From Pipra filicauda (lineage: Eukaryota > Chordata > Aves > Passeriformes > Pipridae), in the NCBI RefSeq assembly GCF_003945595.2, contig NW_024104350.1:310001-374000 (forward strand): a stretch of 64,000 bases of DNA, given 5' to 3'. The notes under the pieces were generated by a model. The model saw only the letters and a program-made list of their open reading frames with translations, ran no database searches and had not been told where the DNA came from. Positions within the stretch are counted from its first letter, which is position 1, and each line of letters starts with the position of its first letter. This document shows positions 37,856 through 51,895 of this stretch, in pieces. The position numbers and the translations under genes were made by a program.

Positions 37856-40800
37856 GAAAACAGTATTTTTGGCCTGGATATATTCCCTGATTACTTAATC
37901 TCGTGGCTTCACGGGCACTTGCGCTGATACCCCCAAGAGAACAAAAAAATGAGCAGGTAGGAGACTTTAGTGTGACTCCACCACATGTGTAAATAGGCAT
38001 GTGTAAACAGAGAGACAGCTTGGAAGAAATCTAAATATCACCATGTGTTATCTTTCTGTTTTGTTAATTTTTTAACCATATCTTCCATATTTACTTCATA
38101 ACAACAAATCATCTTGCTCCTGAAACCTGCTCACAAAACTTCCCATCCCCTAATTGGATTATTTTCAGCTCACATTGTGAAGAGATGGTCACGGCAAAAA
38201 TAATAGTCTACGACTCAGGCAAGATGGGGCTATTTTGGCCCATTTCATACTTTGGAGAAGCAGTCATCAATGCAGCCTTAGCTGTCAGGAAGACACATGG
38301 AGCCTTCTACAACAGGACAGCTCGTGAAGCAGAAAGCCATCCAGAAATAGGATTAACTATGTTCTGTAAAGACCTGCACTTGAGGGTTGTTTTTGTGCTT
38401 ACATAAAATGGAATTCTGTCCATTGATCCATTCTTAGACCTGTGGTTACTGTATGACACACATGCCAGTCCTATTTGCCACCTGTGGCTTGCTACCTGAG
38501 CACACTGTGGTATCTGGGATAGCAAGTACTCAAAAACCAGGGGATCGAGAAAAGAATATCCAGAGGCCTTTGGTACTGGCACATAGCAGTTCCAAACCCC
38601 TGCAAAATCCTCACTGGCAGCAGCAGCCACACAGTAAAACACTCTGGCTTTTCAGCATGTGTATCTTCTTTTTTCATCTGGTTGTTATTGGCTGATGCAC
38701 CATGTACAGCCCCAGTAGTCCCCAGCTCAGGTACTGGGGAAGGTGCTATCAGTGAGTGACAGCACTTTTGACTGTCCAGATTGACTGTAAAAGGAGACAG
38801 AACAATTCTCAGGCATGCTGTTGAACAACATGGAGCTAGGCTGTTGCAGCTAAGGGCGAGTGAATGCAAGAAGGATAAAAAAATTCCTCTCAAGCAACAG
38901 ATCTACTAATTAGTCTTCCTTGTCAGAGGCCAAACTGCACAAAACTAACACTGTACCTACAAAGCATTCTCCAATTCTGTGGCCTAAAGAAGGTGACTGC
39001 ATGATTTTAACTTGGTTTTCTGAGGAAATGGAAGAACTATGTAGTGTAGCTGCACTGATTTTAGCAAGATTTGAGGTAAGTTTCACAAAGTGTTGCAAAG
39101 GGATTAAATAAGTCTGGGAAACCAAGTTTCAACAGTGCTTGATTGAATAGACCAGCTTATTTGTTTGTTTGCATTTTCAAAGGGACTGCTTTTGTCATCC
39201 CAACTGATAGGGTCAGAAGTGAGGCATGGAGAAGTTTTGCTTCTCAACTGCAGATAGAGTGAGGCTCTAAAAAAGTATAGGGAAGGCGACATAGCTTTTA
39301 CACAGGCTACACTACCCTTTCTGGGGTTGGTAAATAAATAGATTGTACGTCATTTCATTTTTTAAAAGGGTAATAAAAACAGGTATGTAACTGGTTGTTC
39401 TGATCAAGGACTCAGAAGCACCTGAAAAGTTTATTGTTGATTTGCTACATTATGGTGCTTGCACAGCTCTTCTCTTCTATCAGCTGTGATAACAACTGAG
39501 ATTTTCTATACTCTTTCTACAGGGTGATTCTCCTCACTGTGCTCTACCTACATGCTGGCTCCTGGGGTCAGAGTTGATTATCACATGCACTCCCTGCTTC
39601 TCTTGGCTCACAAAAAAAAAAAATATGCTGAGACAAGCAAGCAGAATATAATAGCAGAATAATACATTAACTTTTGGGTGACCTTTGAAGTGCAGTAGCT
39701 GATATTAATGAATAATTCATAAATCTCAGAAAAGGAATTATTTAATTCTAAACTATACTACAGGCGAAGTAATATTAGGGGATACTGATGTTTTTAACAA
39801 TTATTGATTTACCTGAGAATGAGTCCCTAGTGAAAAGCAATGGTTTGTTTATGCAGTCTTGATGTTTAAAAGAGCAGAATTTTATACAGCTCTTTTGCCA
39901 TTTCTGGACACAATCCATCCGATTGGTTGGTCTACACTGAAAAACAGTCACAGTATTTTAAGGACAACAGGAACAGCTCATTTGTTTATGGTAGATGATG
40001 AAGGCCACATTTCTTTCTCTTCTGACTTCATATCAGCCTTCCAAATATTTAGATTCCCATCTGCAACCATTCATCACCAGGCAGGCTCCTGGTCTGGGCT
40101 GTCATCAAGGGGTCCATCCCAGTGCTCCTTCCTTGCTCTGGGCCATTTGTTGTGCCAGCTCTGGTGCCTCTATGGCTACACAGCAACACAGATTAACAAA
40201 CTCATCTGGCTGTGAGAGGGAATCATAACAAAGCAGGAAATCTGGTTATCAGTCCTCACCAACCACACTTGGCTGGTTTGCTACCACCAGTTCTCAGACT
40301 TAATCTGAGATTATATATATAATGCTGAGCATTTATATCACCAGAACACATCCCTGTTGCTTTACTGTGAGCAATGCCCAGCCACCAGACAGTGGCCTTG
40401 GACTGACCTGCCCACTATAGGACTGCAAGAGCTACAATGGTTACCCCATGGACTTTTATTATTTTCTTTACAATCCTTGTTCATCATTTCCTTTTGAACA
40501 GAACTGCCTGCACTCGTCATTTCCTTCAGTGTACCAGTGAAACGATTTTTCCACCAAAGCTTTTTGAAAGGAAGAAACCAATTACAGAGATGTGGATACA
40601 CACATTACTACCTCTGCTTAGTTTTATTTTAAGAGGGAGAGTATATACTGGAATACAGTGCTGGTAAGATACAAACCTCTTGTTGTAGCTGTATTGCAAC
40701 ACACAGAGTATGTCTTCAATTTTAGAATTCAGATATCATATAGGAAAATAAAATGCTCGGGCCACTACATGAATGTAAAAATTTTTGAAACTATACTAAA

Positions 40801-43800
40801 AGATACTACTGAAAGGTAGAAATGCTAAAATTAAGTGTAAATTTTTAACCTTCATCCTTAACTTTAGGTATGCACAAACTATGATTTAAATGCACTCTCA
40901 TTTTTCATGTGATAAAGCAAAATATTTCCCAACATTTTCTAAGTTTAAGTAAAATTAATTTACTATAACATCACAAACAGTGTTTGAATAGCATTTAGTA
41001 TATATCACAATCATTACTGTAACTTAAGGTAGTAGAATGTGACAGATACTATTTTACATAGCTCTAATTTACCACCACTATCGGTAAAAACTAATCTGGG
41101 GTTTCACCCTTTAATTTGCCATCTAAAGCCTTGCAACTGACAATCATCCCCATATTATTAGGCTTAGGTGGAAGGCCAGAGTAGCCAGAGGCTTTTTGTG
41201 GATGTCAGAGTCTGGCCCATGTTTCTGATGGTGTTATACAGACAAAACCTGCTGCTTGGGAAGAACATCATCATAAACTTCAGTAAAGTGCAAGGTTGAT
41301 TATTTAAGAGGAAGTCTCTAGCAAGAATTACAAAGATAAAACTGAGTGAGCTACAAATTTCAACATTCAGGCTTTTCCATTTTGTTTTAGATTCAGAAGA
41401 AATTAGTCAGATGAAAGACATCCTGCATGCTGTCAGCCTAACTGAAGAACTTCTAATTCAACCTTTTTTTTTAAGCTTTTATAAGATGAATAGGAGACCA
41501 CATTTTTCTTAAAAATAAATTAGAGTTAAATGTGTGGATTTCTCCGTGATTATGCATCCCTTTATGTTTAACAATCTTAGCTAGAGGTGGCTTACCAGAG
41601 TTTTTAAGGTGCTCACCACCCAGTGCTGCAGTGGGTGCTGCCAGCATCAGCCTCAGTGATAAGGCATAGGGAACTGCAGAAAGCTCAAATCTTTCAAAAT
41701 ACAGAATTTGGTCCAACTGTGTAGGTATAGATTGAAGTACAAAGGCTGAAGACATACCAGTCTGACCTCTACACAACAATGCACAAGCTACTGTCAAATC
41801 TTAAAAGCACATTTAGTAAGTAAAAGACATGTAATGCCTTGCTGTGCAATGAAAGGCCTTTCCAAAAAGGACCTGAGTGTAGCCTTTTCTAAGACAACAG
41901 GTCTTTGTTGTTAGTTAGAAAACCCACTACTTTCTGTACTGTACATCATGCCCACTTTTTCTATGTGACTGACTACAGCTGAAGAGTCAGTGTTCCTTTA
42001 CATGAACTTCTTCCACACAGAAAAAAATATTTTTCCTTCACAAGGATAAGCTTTTTTTTTAAGAAAAGTCTTAGAACAATTTAAACAATGTTCCATGAGT
42101 TGTAATTGCATCGTAAAGAACCCTTCCTTCTGCAGCACTTTATGTTTACCGGTTGTTATTTTAAATGCAGCCTTTAAATTACAAAGCTGTAGTATCATTT
42201 CATGAGGCACAAAGCAGAGGCAACCATTGAAAACCACTCAACCAGTGCTAGCCAAATATAACCATTGATCAGCACTGTTTGCCTCTTAAATTTAGGACCT
42301 AATCGCTATGTGATGCCTAAGAAGCCTCTGTTTAATTTTGCTGGTTTTTGCCCTTGAAATCTATTGCCTTCTTCACCAGAGAAAACAATTGATGTTTCTC
42401 CCCCTCTTCCTCCGTTGTGTCACACCCAAAATTGTAAGCAGAGCTGGAGTTCAGAACAAATACAAGCTCAAAGCAGGCATTGCTGGCAGTTTGAAAGACT
42501 GTAATTGCTTTATTCCATTGTTTTCCTCCTTTTTTTCCCTTTTTTTTTTTTTTTTTTTGCCTAGTACTGTATGTTCTGATTCCTGCAGACACTGTAAGTG
42601 GAAATGGGAAAAGAGCATAAGAAAACCTGTTTACAGAGGACTGTTTGCCTACTCAGATGCACTAGAACTCTCATGAGGACCCAGGCATACATGAGTTTTT
42701 CAGCTCAACTCTACAAACTGAAGAGCACTGTCAAAGTTTCAGACCAACATCCACTTATCAATTGCTTAATATTTTTATTTATTTATGCCAATGGCAAAGT
42801 GAAGAGATCCCACAAGGTTAAGTAAACTGCAAAGGAGTATTTTTCAAACTTGGGTTTAGCAAGGGACTTCAATAAAGGTGTGATGTGTCATTTGTATTGC
42901 AATAGTTTTTAAAAAGTGTCAGGCAGGACCATAACCCTCTGAAAGTAGGCACAAGAAAAAATCTTGATGAGAGGTGGAGTAGGAAAGCTATCTCCAAACA
43001 GCTTCCAGCTCACTGTCAAGCTGTCTTCTACATCTTAATTCCTCCTGAAAATGTGTGAACTAAAAGAGCAAGGCCCAATGAGATTGTGCATAGCTGAAAT
43101 AACCACAAAGAGCTGAAATGCCACAAATTCAGACCCTTTCATCTGAATTCACTTTCAAGGGTTATCAAACACCTGTAAGATACTCCCTATCCTACACTTC
43201 AACTCAGTACCTAAACACAAAGATGTTTGTTCAAAACAGTCTTCTGAAACACATAAAAACTAAACATTTTTCACTTAACCACCTGTGGTCCATCAGGTTA
43301 CCATAAGAGCTGTCAGTGTCTTAAATTCCTTCCCCACAGTATAGATCTACATAATGTCCTCTGAAGACTTATATGCCACACTGAACTCAGCCTTAGTTCA
43401 ATCCTGTGCAGTGTCACTGGCTTTATTGGAATTGAGTTTGTAAGAGATTTTTACTCTTTACACAATCCAAAAAACTCAATTTATAAAAGTTATTTATAGC
43501 TAACACCATCTTTTATGAGATGTTCTACTGAAGAAACTAATTTTCATCAATATCTCTCCTATTGAGAAATTTCTTGGTGCAAGGAAAATCAGTGTTCCAA
43601 TGGCTCAGGTTTCAAACTGAAACTCTACAAGAATTGAAATAACAAAAACAGGGAACTTGTTGGGAGGGTTTGAGAAGGTTCTGGTATAATAATGGATATT
43701 TTTGTCATTCTTCCTCCTCCGCCCCATTTTTTTCCCAGTAGTAAACTGAAAGATACATGTGGGAAATAGGTATGAGAAGAAATGTAAAAAGGAATCACAT

Positions 43801-46216
43801 GTAATTTTGGGAGCCTGGAGGCTACTTGTGATCATTTCAGAAGGTGCTTCAGTGACAAAACTGTTTTAAAAACTCCTATCTCCCACTTACGCCTGCCAGT
43901 TCAAACCAAACTATTACACTGAGCATTCAAACACAAAACTTTAGTAACCAAAGCAGCCCTTGACTTTTAAATTTCAGTTTTCACTGTGGGCTAAAGCAGC
44001 ACCCTGTTCTGCAAGTTCCTTGTCCAAATTCAGTATTTCCAAGGTTCTGTGTGAGAGAAGATGATGGCATCCTGCCCTGGACCTGATTACACTTCAAGGA
44101 AGAAGGGATAGAAAAACTTCAGTTTTACAGGTTGGGTAACAAGTCATGATCACCACATTTTTCTTCACATGAGTGGATCTGCCTATTGTGGTATCCATGT
44201 TTCTTAGGTATTGCAGAAGAAAAATAAAGAGTGTCATACATTTGCAGGGTTTTGTCTTTATAGCCAACTAATATTAGGAAACACGAGTTGAGAACAGCTT
44301 CCTTTTAGTCTCATACAAATATCAGGGTGATTCAACCAGCCAAGTGGGCTTCTACCTACTGTAGCAGCTAAAAATGAAATACAAGGAATTCTAGATTTGA
44401 GTGCATTTTAGTTGGTGTATTTCCTACTTTTCTTTTCATGGAAGAAAAGCCTGTTCCAAAAAGACATTTATTACATAGCAAGAGTTAACAATTACTCCCT
44501 AGTGATACATATATAACTTCCAGGATAGCTTTGCTGGGTTTGTGGGTCAACAGCGTATTTCTTAATGAAAGAAGAAAAAAACAGAGTTGCTGTTATGAGG
44601 CAGGTGCTGAAATCTCAGTAACAGTTCCCGAGCAATGTGAAACCCCTGTAAATCATTGCTCCCTCACAAGGCAACCAAGGCAAAGAATTTCCCAAACTGC
44701 CCTTATTTTGCTAAGAGTGTCATCTTGTGGAATTCTTGGAACATTCTTCAGCCCTGATTGGCAGCTGAAGAGGAGGATTAGTTTTCCTCCTGGTGGAGTA
44801 ATCCATTATAGCTGAAGGTGATTACTTTTAAGAAAGCAATGTGTCAACAAAGCCAAGAGAATGTGGTTCCCTGACATCTGCCACTAATGAGACACCATTC
44901 TTTTGTTTGCTCTCCAGTGGTATTTCCTAATGACAAAGCCAGGGGTGGGGGGAGAATGGGGGGATGTTTGTGGTTTTTTTAAGCTACAGCAACTGCACAG
45001 ACTTTGATATCAAGCTGTTGTAATCTCAGCTCAAATGACACTTAGCACCCCCAGGACTGGACAGGCTTCATTACACCTGATGGGTCTGATTCCCCCATCC
45101 CTTCTGTCATTCCTACCGTCCATTCCTCAATACTCCCACTGAGTCATTCCCACCTACAACGCCCCATGGTGCAGAAAGTGATAACCTTCACCAAAGCATG
45201 TGCTCTCCTCTTGATGTCACACTACAGGAGCTGTTTCTTCAGACTGTCTGATTTTGTCAGCCTTTCTCCAGTGGCTGACAATACTCTAGGCCATGGTACT
45301 GTCAAATCAATGACAGAATAAAAGAAAAAAAAAGTCTATTCTGAGAATGAAATTTATTTCCTGTAATTAAAGCTATACTCTGTGGCAGTATGCCAAAAGA
45401 CATTCACATTTTTCTTTAATTACCCAGAGTAATTCATGTTCTAAAGCATTTTTTTTGAAGTAACATGCCAAGAAAACACAGGTTAGAATCTTTAAAGATA
45501 TTATGTAGGTCAGCAGACAAGGACAGTTTTCAAAGTGCAGTTCAGCATGATTCACTGTATAATGGCTTAAAGTTTAACCTTGTGTCATTTGGCCCACACA
45601 GCTTTTATATAGGATATCCAAATTCAGTATAAAGGGCTAGAACAGCAGCTAGCTGGAGATCTGAAAATAATGGATATTTGGTATGTTTCATGAATCTTCA
45701 CTCGAGGCAGATACCTTCTGTTGGTAGCATACAAGCACCTGGCTTACAAACGTATTTTTGTTTAAAAACAAAACAAAACAAAAAACACACCACACACAGA
45801 AAACCCCACAAACAAACAAAAAATAAGAAACATAAGGGGAAAAAAAGAGACAATATTCTGAATTGTGACTCTTGGAGGATCCATTAGCAGGTCAAAATGT
45901 ACAGCTTTACCACTTTTAAAAACACCAATGAACTCCTTAACTGGCTCATAATACTACAAGTCACACAGATGGAAGAGTTCTCTTGAATAACTCAACTGCA
46001 CTACTTTATTCAAGAGCAATTAATTCTCAGTGAAGTCAACGCAGCTGGAAATAAGCCCATGATTCCAATAGGCTGCCTTTTCCTAAGCTCTTCCTTCCAG
46101 ATATCACAGAGCCCTCAGTCTGCAACTGAATTATTGCACGAAAAAGTACCACCACAGGTATTCTGGAAGCGTGAATTCTACCAGGATATAAACACTCAGC
46201 TTTGCTATGTGAGGTC

Positions 46217-46256
46217 CCAGGATTTTAAAGTGGATTCCAGGATTTTAAAGTGGATT
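46217..46256. repeat. Perfect 20-bp tandem duplication
   Basis: CCAGGATTTTAAAGTGGATT occurs twice with no spacer or mismatch, indicating a recent duplication. Confidence 0.95.
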
Positions 46257-49200
46257 CTTGCTTGTTGGTTTCTTTGCAGAGGGGCTCCTGGCAGCCTGTG
46301 AAGGGGAAAAAATTAAGGACTTCCCAAAAGCAAGAGAACTGTGTGTGAAAAGAGGATAAAAGGTCATCAGAAAACCAGAAGAGCCACCATCATTACTACT
46401 AGTGCAAGATGGAAATAATCATTTGCAAAGTGGCAGAAGCCCCAGCCACGTGTCCAGAGAAGAAAATAACTTTTTTTTCAAAATAAAGCTCAATGGCACT
46501 AGTAGCAATAAAGACGAAATACAGAAACATGAGTAAACATTAAACATAGATTCATAAACAGTCATGAGTGTGTCTCTGAATCATGAATGCTAGACTGTTT
46601 GTCCAAACAATCTGTTACAGATGAGTACAGAATTCTCAATAGCACGTCACTGAACATCACTAATACAGATGCTTTCCTGAGTTTCACACTAAGCAAAGAT
46701 TTAGTTAGTTTAATAGCATAGTGAGTGCTAAGACTTCATTTACTCATTTGCTTTGCAGTATATTAAATAATATCACTAATAAGGAAAATAAAACTCATAA
46801 AATGAATGTAGAAAGTGTATTGTGGTGCATGATTCCTGGAGGAAGAGGGAAAGAATTGCTCTGTGCATTCCTCCCTTGCTATACCAAATAAAAGGCAAAA
46901 TTTTTCCATTGTTATTTTAGAGGAAATAATCCGCCACAAGAGTGTCTTGGGTTACAATTTGTAATGCAATATTTTTACCCAGACTCATCAAATATAGTAG
47001 AGAAGACTGAATGGCTGTTCTTCCCCCAGTGGAACATGAAAGTACTTGACGAAATGAAAATGCAAAGAAACCATACAAAACACACCTTCATCATGGTACT
47101 GAGGTACAGAACTGGCATTTATCTTGGGAGCAAAACTCTGCAGCTGACTTAGCTGAGATAAAATGCCAAAACCAGTCTTTCAGTTCTTATGCTTCGGGAT
47201 CTAAACACGCCAGTTAAGGACAGGGTAGATTTCTGTTTTCTGACATCTACAAATGAGCAACTAAAACCCTGAAGAGCAGAGGAAAGTTAGGTTCCCTTCT
47301 GAACAGTCTGGCATTCAGAAACACTGCACTTCCCTGCAGCTGAGCTCATAGTTTGTTAAATGCAGAAGATGTGAAGGCAGAGATAGTATATTTTACTAGT
47401 TCAGCTTGTACCGCTGAAGGAAAAAGGATAGCTTTTGGGTGCATAAACCCCTCTGTTATTAAAACTTCCTTCAAAATATGCACCTGGGAACTGAAACTCA
47501 TAACCAGGGCAGACAGTAGAAATCCCGGATTCTTTAGCAGTTTTAGGGCATACTTAAGCATGTATATAAAGACACGTACGTAAAATAAAAGCTTCTGTTT
47601 TCTCCTCCAGCTCCCTCCAAAAACCTCTGTGTGTTCCCTAGGCAATAAATTCCTGTTTCTCAGCTATCTTAGGAGATAACACCTCTTAACTCCTCTCTGC
47701 TCCAGAGGCTCAAACACCTTTCCTCTCTTTTCTAATTAAATTCAGCATGATTAAATTCACAAGCACTGTTCCTAACTTGCACATAGCTTCGAAGTTCTCT
47801 GCTTCTCTTTCAGAGCTGAAGAAAGATTCGTGTACCCATAACTTCGCCTAGATTCCCAACTACTCCACTTGTTTCAATTTATTCTTTTAAAAAAATCACC
47901 ATAACTTACAAAACCACACTTGGGTACATCTTCAGCACGTGTGACCCCAGCATCCCAACACCACCATCACTGTTTTGAAGCAGAGACAAGTAGAGTTAAT
48001 GGCAAATGATGGCACAGGAAATCCCCTCAGTCCTGATGGCTGTCAGTCTCCTGGGAATCACTGCAGGAAGAAGGGCAGACTGTTTAGCCCTTCTGTAACA
48101 CTGCTGCATGTGGCAGGTGGGTAGGGATGTCCTGTCAGCAAAACCCCAGCAGAGTCCCATGACTTACCAAGGCCCCTACTGCTCATGTTCCCAGGGGATT
48201 GCTCACTATATTCCCAGTCTCACTCAGATGGCATGTCCTTCTCTCTCCCATGGAGAGGTGTGGATGCTGCAACAGAAACAGGATGTTTACAGACTGGTAC
48301 ACTCTTCAACACATCCTCCCAGCCATGAATGCCAAGCCCTCATTTATCACCTTGGTTTCTATAGGTACAATGTGTGACTGTTTCTTAGAGCCAGAAAAAT
48401 TCCCAGCAACTGGTCAGATATGTGGTGCTGCTTCTGTTACTTTTCTGTGCTACTTGAAGTCTTTGGTCCCGTGGATATGGTTTGCACCATTTTCAGGGTG
48501 ATGTGTAGGATTAACAAAAGGCCACATACAGTGGCACACACATATGAAACTTCACAGCTCCAGCTTTTGAGACTGATGGAGAAGAAGATTTGCCTTCTGG
48601 CACTTGCATTCTCTCTGTATTCCCTGCATGAACACACCAGAAACCTTATGTGCCATGTTAATCACCTCGATAAATCTGAGAAACCTCTTAGGCCAGGGGT
48701 GGCCATTAGCCCAGAGATGACCTAAGAAGTTTCTCAGGTTTATTAACCTCACGCCAAGCCAGGGATGGCCTGAGAGTGCAGCCTAGAGACCACTTATTTA
48801 TTTTCTGCAGAGCTGCCTTCAGGTCTACATTTCAGTTGGTATGGTGGGAATCCTTGGTATGACATTGGGTCTTGTATCCTTGATGCGATATTCTGAACTA
48901 AACCATCAGTGAACTGGCCATCTAAATCCTATACTGTTGAGGTCTTACAAAAGATGGGCTAATTTCTGACAGCTAAACTCCTATACTTATTAATCTTTGA
49001 ACTACTCTTCATCAAAAACTTTTTAGCAATATCTTTTTATTAAGTCAGTGAATTTTGGGTTCACTTGCATGTTTAACGGGCATATTTCTTTTTCTAAAAA
49101 GACCCAACAGAGGTATGGTGAAAACATTTAATGTGTTCATTAATGATGACCAAATTTTTACTCGAATGCTTACTGTGTTGCACTATGGTACAAAGAAAAG

Positions 49201-49639
49201 CAGATTTAAAAAAATGGTATTTCATTAAAGCTTAATATCATACATAAAGATGTAATAGAAGTGTTTTCCAGTGACATACAGACAGGCTTAAAGGGAAGAC
49301 TTCAGGGAAGAATAAAGCAGAAGAGGATCTGGGGATTATAGTGGATTCCATCCTGAGCACAAGCAAAAAAAATGTCACACCTGCAAATAAGGCAAACTCC
49401 ACAGCAGCATCTGTAGGAAAGGTACAGTGTGTGAGCCTTGATACCACAACATCTGAACCAGCTGTGGAGCACCACGGAGAGACAGGCAACAGTCAGAGAT
49501 TTAGAAAATATGCCACTGGGAAAAGGTGGAATGAATTGCCTAGAGACTAAAGACAAGGAAAGACATGGGTAATCTAACTTTCCTTTTTTATGTAATGAGA
49601 AGGGAAATAAATTTTAAGTTCACATTAAAAAGGACAAGA

Positions 49640-49800
49640 AGCAAGATGTCTAAACTATAGAAATGGAAATTTGGGGTTGAAATCGGGAAAAACCTTTCCA
49701 ACGGCCAGAACCAGTAGGTTTGTCTCAAACCAACTGTTGGAGAACCAAAATTGTGGAAGGAGATTTTAAAGACCAGACTGGGTGACCATCATCCAGGATT
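49640..49800 (+). mobile_element. Ancient CR1 3'-region fragment (tentative)
   Basis: The order of motifs fits the CR1 segment preceding the 3' end: GGTTGAAATCGGGAAAAACC, AACCAACTGTTGGAGAACC-type sequence, AGATTTTAAAGACCAGACTG and GGGTGACCATC. It is heavily diverged and boundaries are unclear. The preceding 49,230-49,640 may belong to the same element. Confidence 0.45.
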
Positions 49801-51480
49801 ATCATATGAACGAATCCTGTCTTCAGAAAGAGAGGGGAGCAAATGATCTAAGACTTCTGGTAGTGGGATTTTATTTTTTTTTTTTTTTTGAGAACTTTTT
49901 GGCATTTGAATATCTCTTTTCATAGCATTTCTTGTATCACCAGCCACCTGCAAGGTATTCATTATACAAGTAGCAAAGGACTACCAGACTGATATCCAGT
50001 GCTGTGCTTCCTCTCTACAACAAACAAAAGCAAAGCAGTCAGTGTCTTCTTTTTCCCTCTGTCCTTTCTCCTTTTTCTGCTCCAGAAATGAACACCCTTG
50101 TAGCTGAAAACCATGTGACTTTTAAAGTACTGGGTGATGAGGACTCAGCACTCATTTTCTTGATGGTGAGGGTCAGCACTGAAGTGATAAGGGACTACTC
50201 TTATCATAAAAACCAAACCAACCAAACAAAAAGCCCAAAGCAAAACAAAAAAATCCCTGGCTTCACCTAAGTGTCAGACCTGCAAATACTTGCTACAGGG
50301 TTCAATCATCCAGGCATGAGGCTGCCCTGGCTGCAGCAAGATGACGAGAGAGCTCTCTTAACCTCAGCTGCTCTCTGCCTTAATTTCTGCTTCAAACAGA
50401 GGTGCAACACACAGTCATTGATGTGATGGCCTTGTCACACTTTCAAAATGGTTTTCTTGTCAGAACTGCCTGTAGTTACAATCAAAGTAGCTTGAGCTGA
50501 AGGCCTTTGACAGTGGCTTCAGCGGGAAAATACAGAATTGGATTGAAACATGGCCTTTATCCATGTAGGAGCAAAGGGGAATAAAGCAGGATAAAACTGA
50601 AACACTGAAGCATAGTGCTTCTTAGAGAGGGGATGTCTGGTTTGCAGCAGCAAAGTCAGTTTTGGTTTAGTTTTCTCAGTTTCCCTTCCCTCCCATGTTT
50701 TTCATGTATTCTTTTAAAATCCTGTCTTTTCCCATGCTCTCTCAAGTATTTATCATTGTCACAAGCCCCTCTGCCATGTAAAAATAAGTTTTGTAGACAA
50801 AATGTCTTTCTTACTCATTATTTTGATGCATAGCCTAGTTCTATGTAGATAATATGTATGGAGTTAGGCTGCTTAATGCAATCTGATCGTGAAATATTTC
50901 CTTACAGTTTCTCTTATACAGTGTTTTATATTCTTGATAGTGAACATATGACTGCAACATACACATTATTTTCTGTTAGTGGAATTCTCTAACAGGAGCA
51001 ATATAGATAAAATATGGCTAAAGAGTATCCAAAAAAGTCATGTGGAATCACTGAACCCAATCATGAAGCACGTTTTCTAAACATCTCAGGCAGAAATATC
51101 GGGGCACCTTGGACACAGGACTACAGCAATATACATTTTATTCTCAAAATATGTTGTGACGATTCCAAATCCAATAGCAAATCAAATGTGACTGGCTAGG
51201 GGGAAAGGATCATCCATAAACAAAGTGACAAGTCTTCCAAGACAGGTAATTTATTCCTTGCAATGTGCCCTTATTCAGGAGCAACACTTGCCATGACTTG
51301 ATACCAACCACCACAAGCTTCTAAAAAGGCGGTTATAAATTTCTGCTTATATATCCTGTTTGTAAATATTCAAGAAAATGTTGCTTTTAAAAAGAGAATC
51401 ACTGTGCTCTTCTCCAGTAACGTTCAGGAATTATTCACTGGAGTTAGCTTCCTTGCATTGCAGCGTTTCACCTGAAAGCT
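49801..51480. other. Intergenic approach to the PTCH1 CpG cluster
   Basis: AT-rich with a T run (about 49,871-49,889) and A/C-rich simple sequence (about 50,208-50,252). No gene recognised. Confidence 0.5.
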
Positions 51481-51837
51481 GACTTTCTAGTGACTTGCAG
51501 CAAAAACGAGCCGGGCAGGCACAAACGTTCGGGATTTCAAACGCACCGCCTCAGTCAGAGCCCGGAGCGCTCAGCAGCCAGAAGGAAACTCTGCTTCTCT
51601 CTCCTCTCCGCACACATCCAACTATATTTTTCTCGTGACGAGGAAACCACGCTCCGCCACCTCGCACCTTCCACGCTCTCCCTCCTCTGGACGGCCGAGG
51701 TGGGAGCGGGGCTCGGGGGCGGCGGGACCCGGGAGGAGCGGCCGGGCGGGGGCAGAGGTGCGGGGCTCTCCCTTCCTCACTTCCTCCGCTTTTTTTTTCT
51801 TAAAAGTTTATTGTAAAGGGGCAACGTTTGCGGGCCC

Positions 51838-51847
51838 GTCACGTGAC
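51838..51847. promoter_or_regulatory. GTCACGTGAC E-box palindrome
   Basis: A perfect 10-bp palindrome containing CACGTG with the flanks favoured by USF and MiT/TFE factors. It lies 28 bp left of the GLI site. Binding is inferred from the motif only. Confidence 0.55.
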
Positions 51848-51875
51848 CCTGACAGGTCCTGCCTATTGAGAGCCA

Positions 51876-51884
51876 GACCACCCA
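51876..51884 (-). promoter_or_regulatory. GLI binding site (perfect consensus)
   Basis: GACCACCCA is the reverse complement of the GLI consensus TGGGTGGTC, 9 of 9. It sits 11 bases before the ATG at 51,896. PTCH1 is a direct GLI target, which makes function plausible. Confidence 0.65.
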
Positions 51885-51895
51885 CATAGAGGACG

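Larger units (their letters stand above)
34161..49220. other. Long gene-free stretch
   Basis: About 15 kb of AT-rich sequence without a recognisable gene. It includes poly(A) at 37,833-37,855, poly(T) at 42,540-42,558, an A/C-rich simple repeat at 45,767-45,812, and a perfect 20-bp tandem duplication at 46,217-46,256. A GC-richer block at about 37,500-37,830 runs into the poly(A). ORFs up to 133 codons lack any recognisable feature. Confidence 0.5.

Noticed and set aside
41614..41622. GLI-like CACCACCCA
   Set aside because: One mismatch at a position that weakens GLI binding, and no supporting context.
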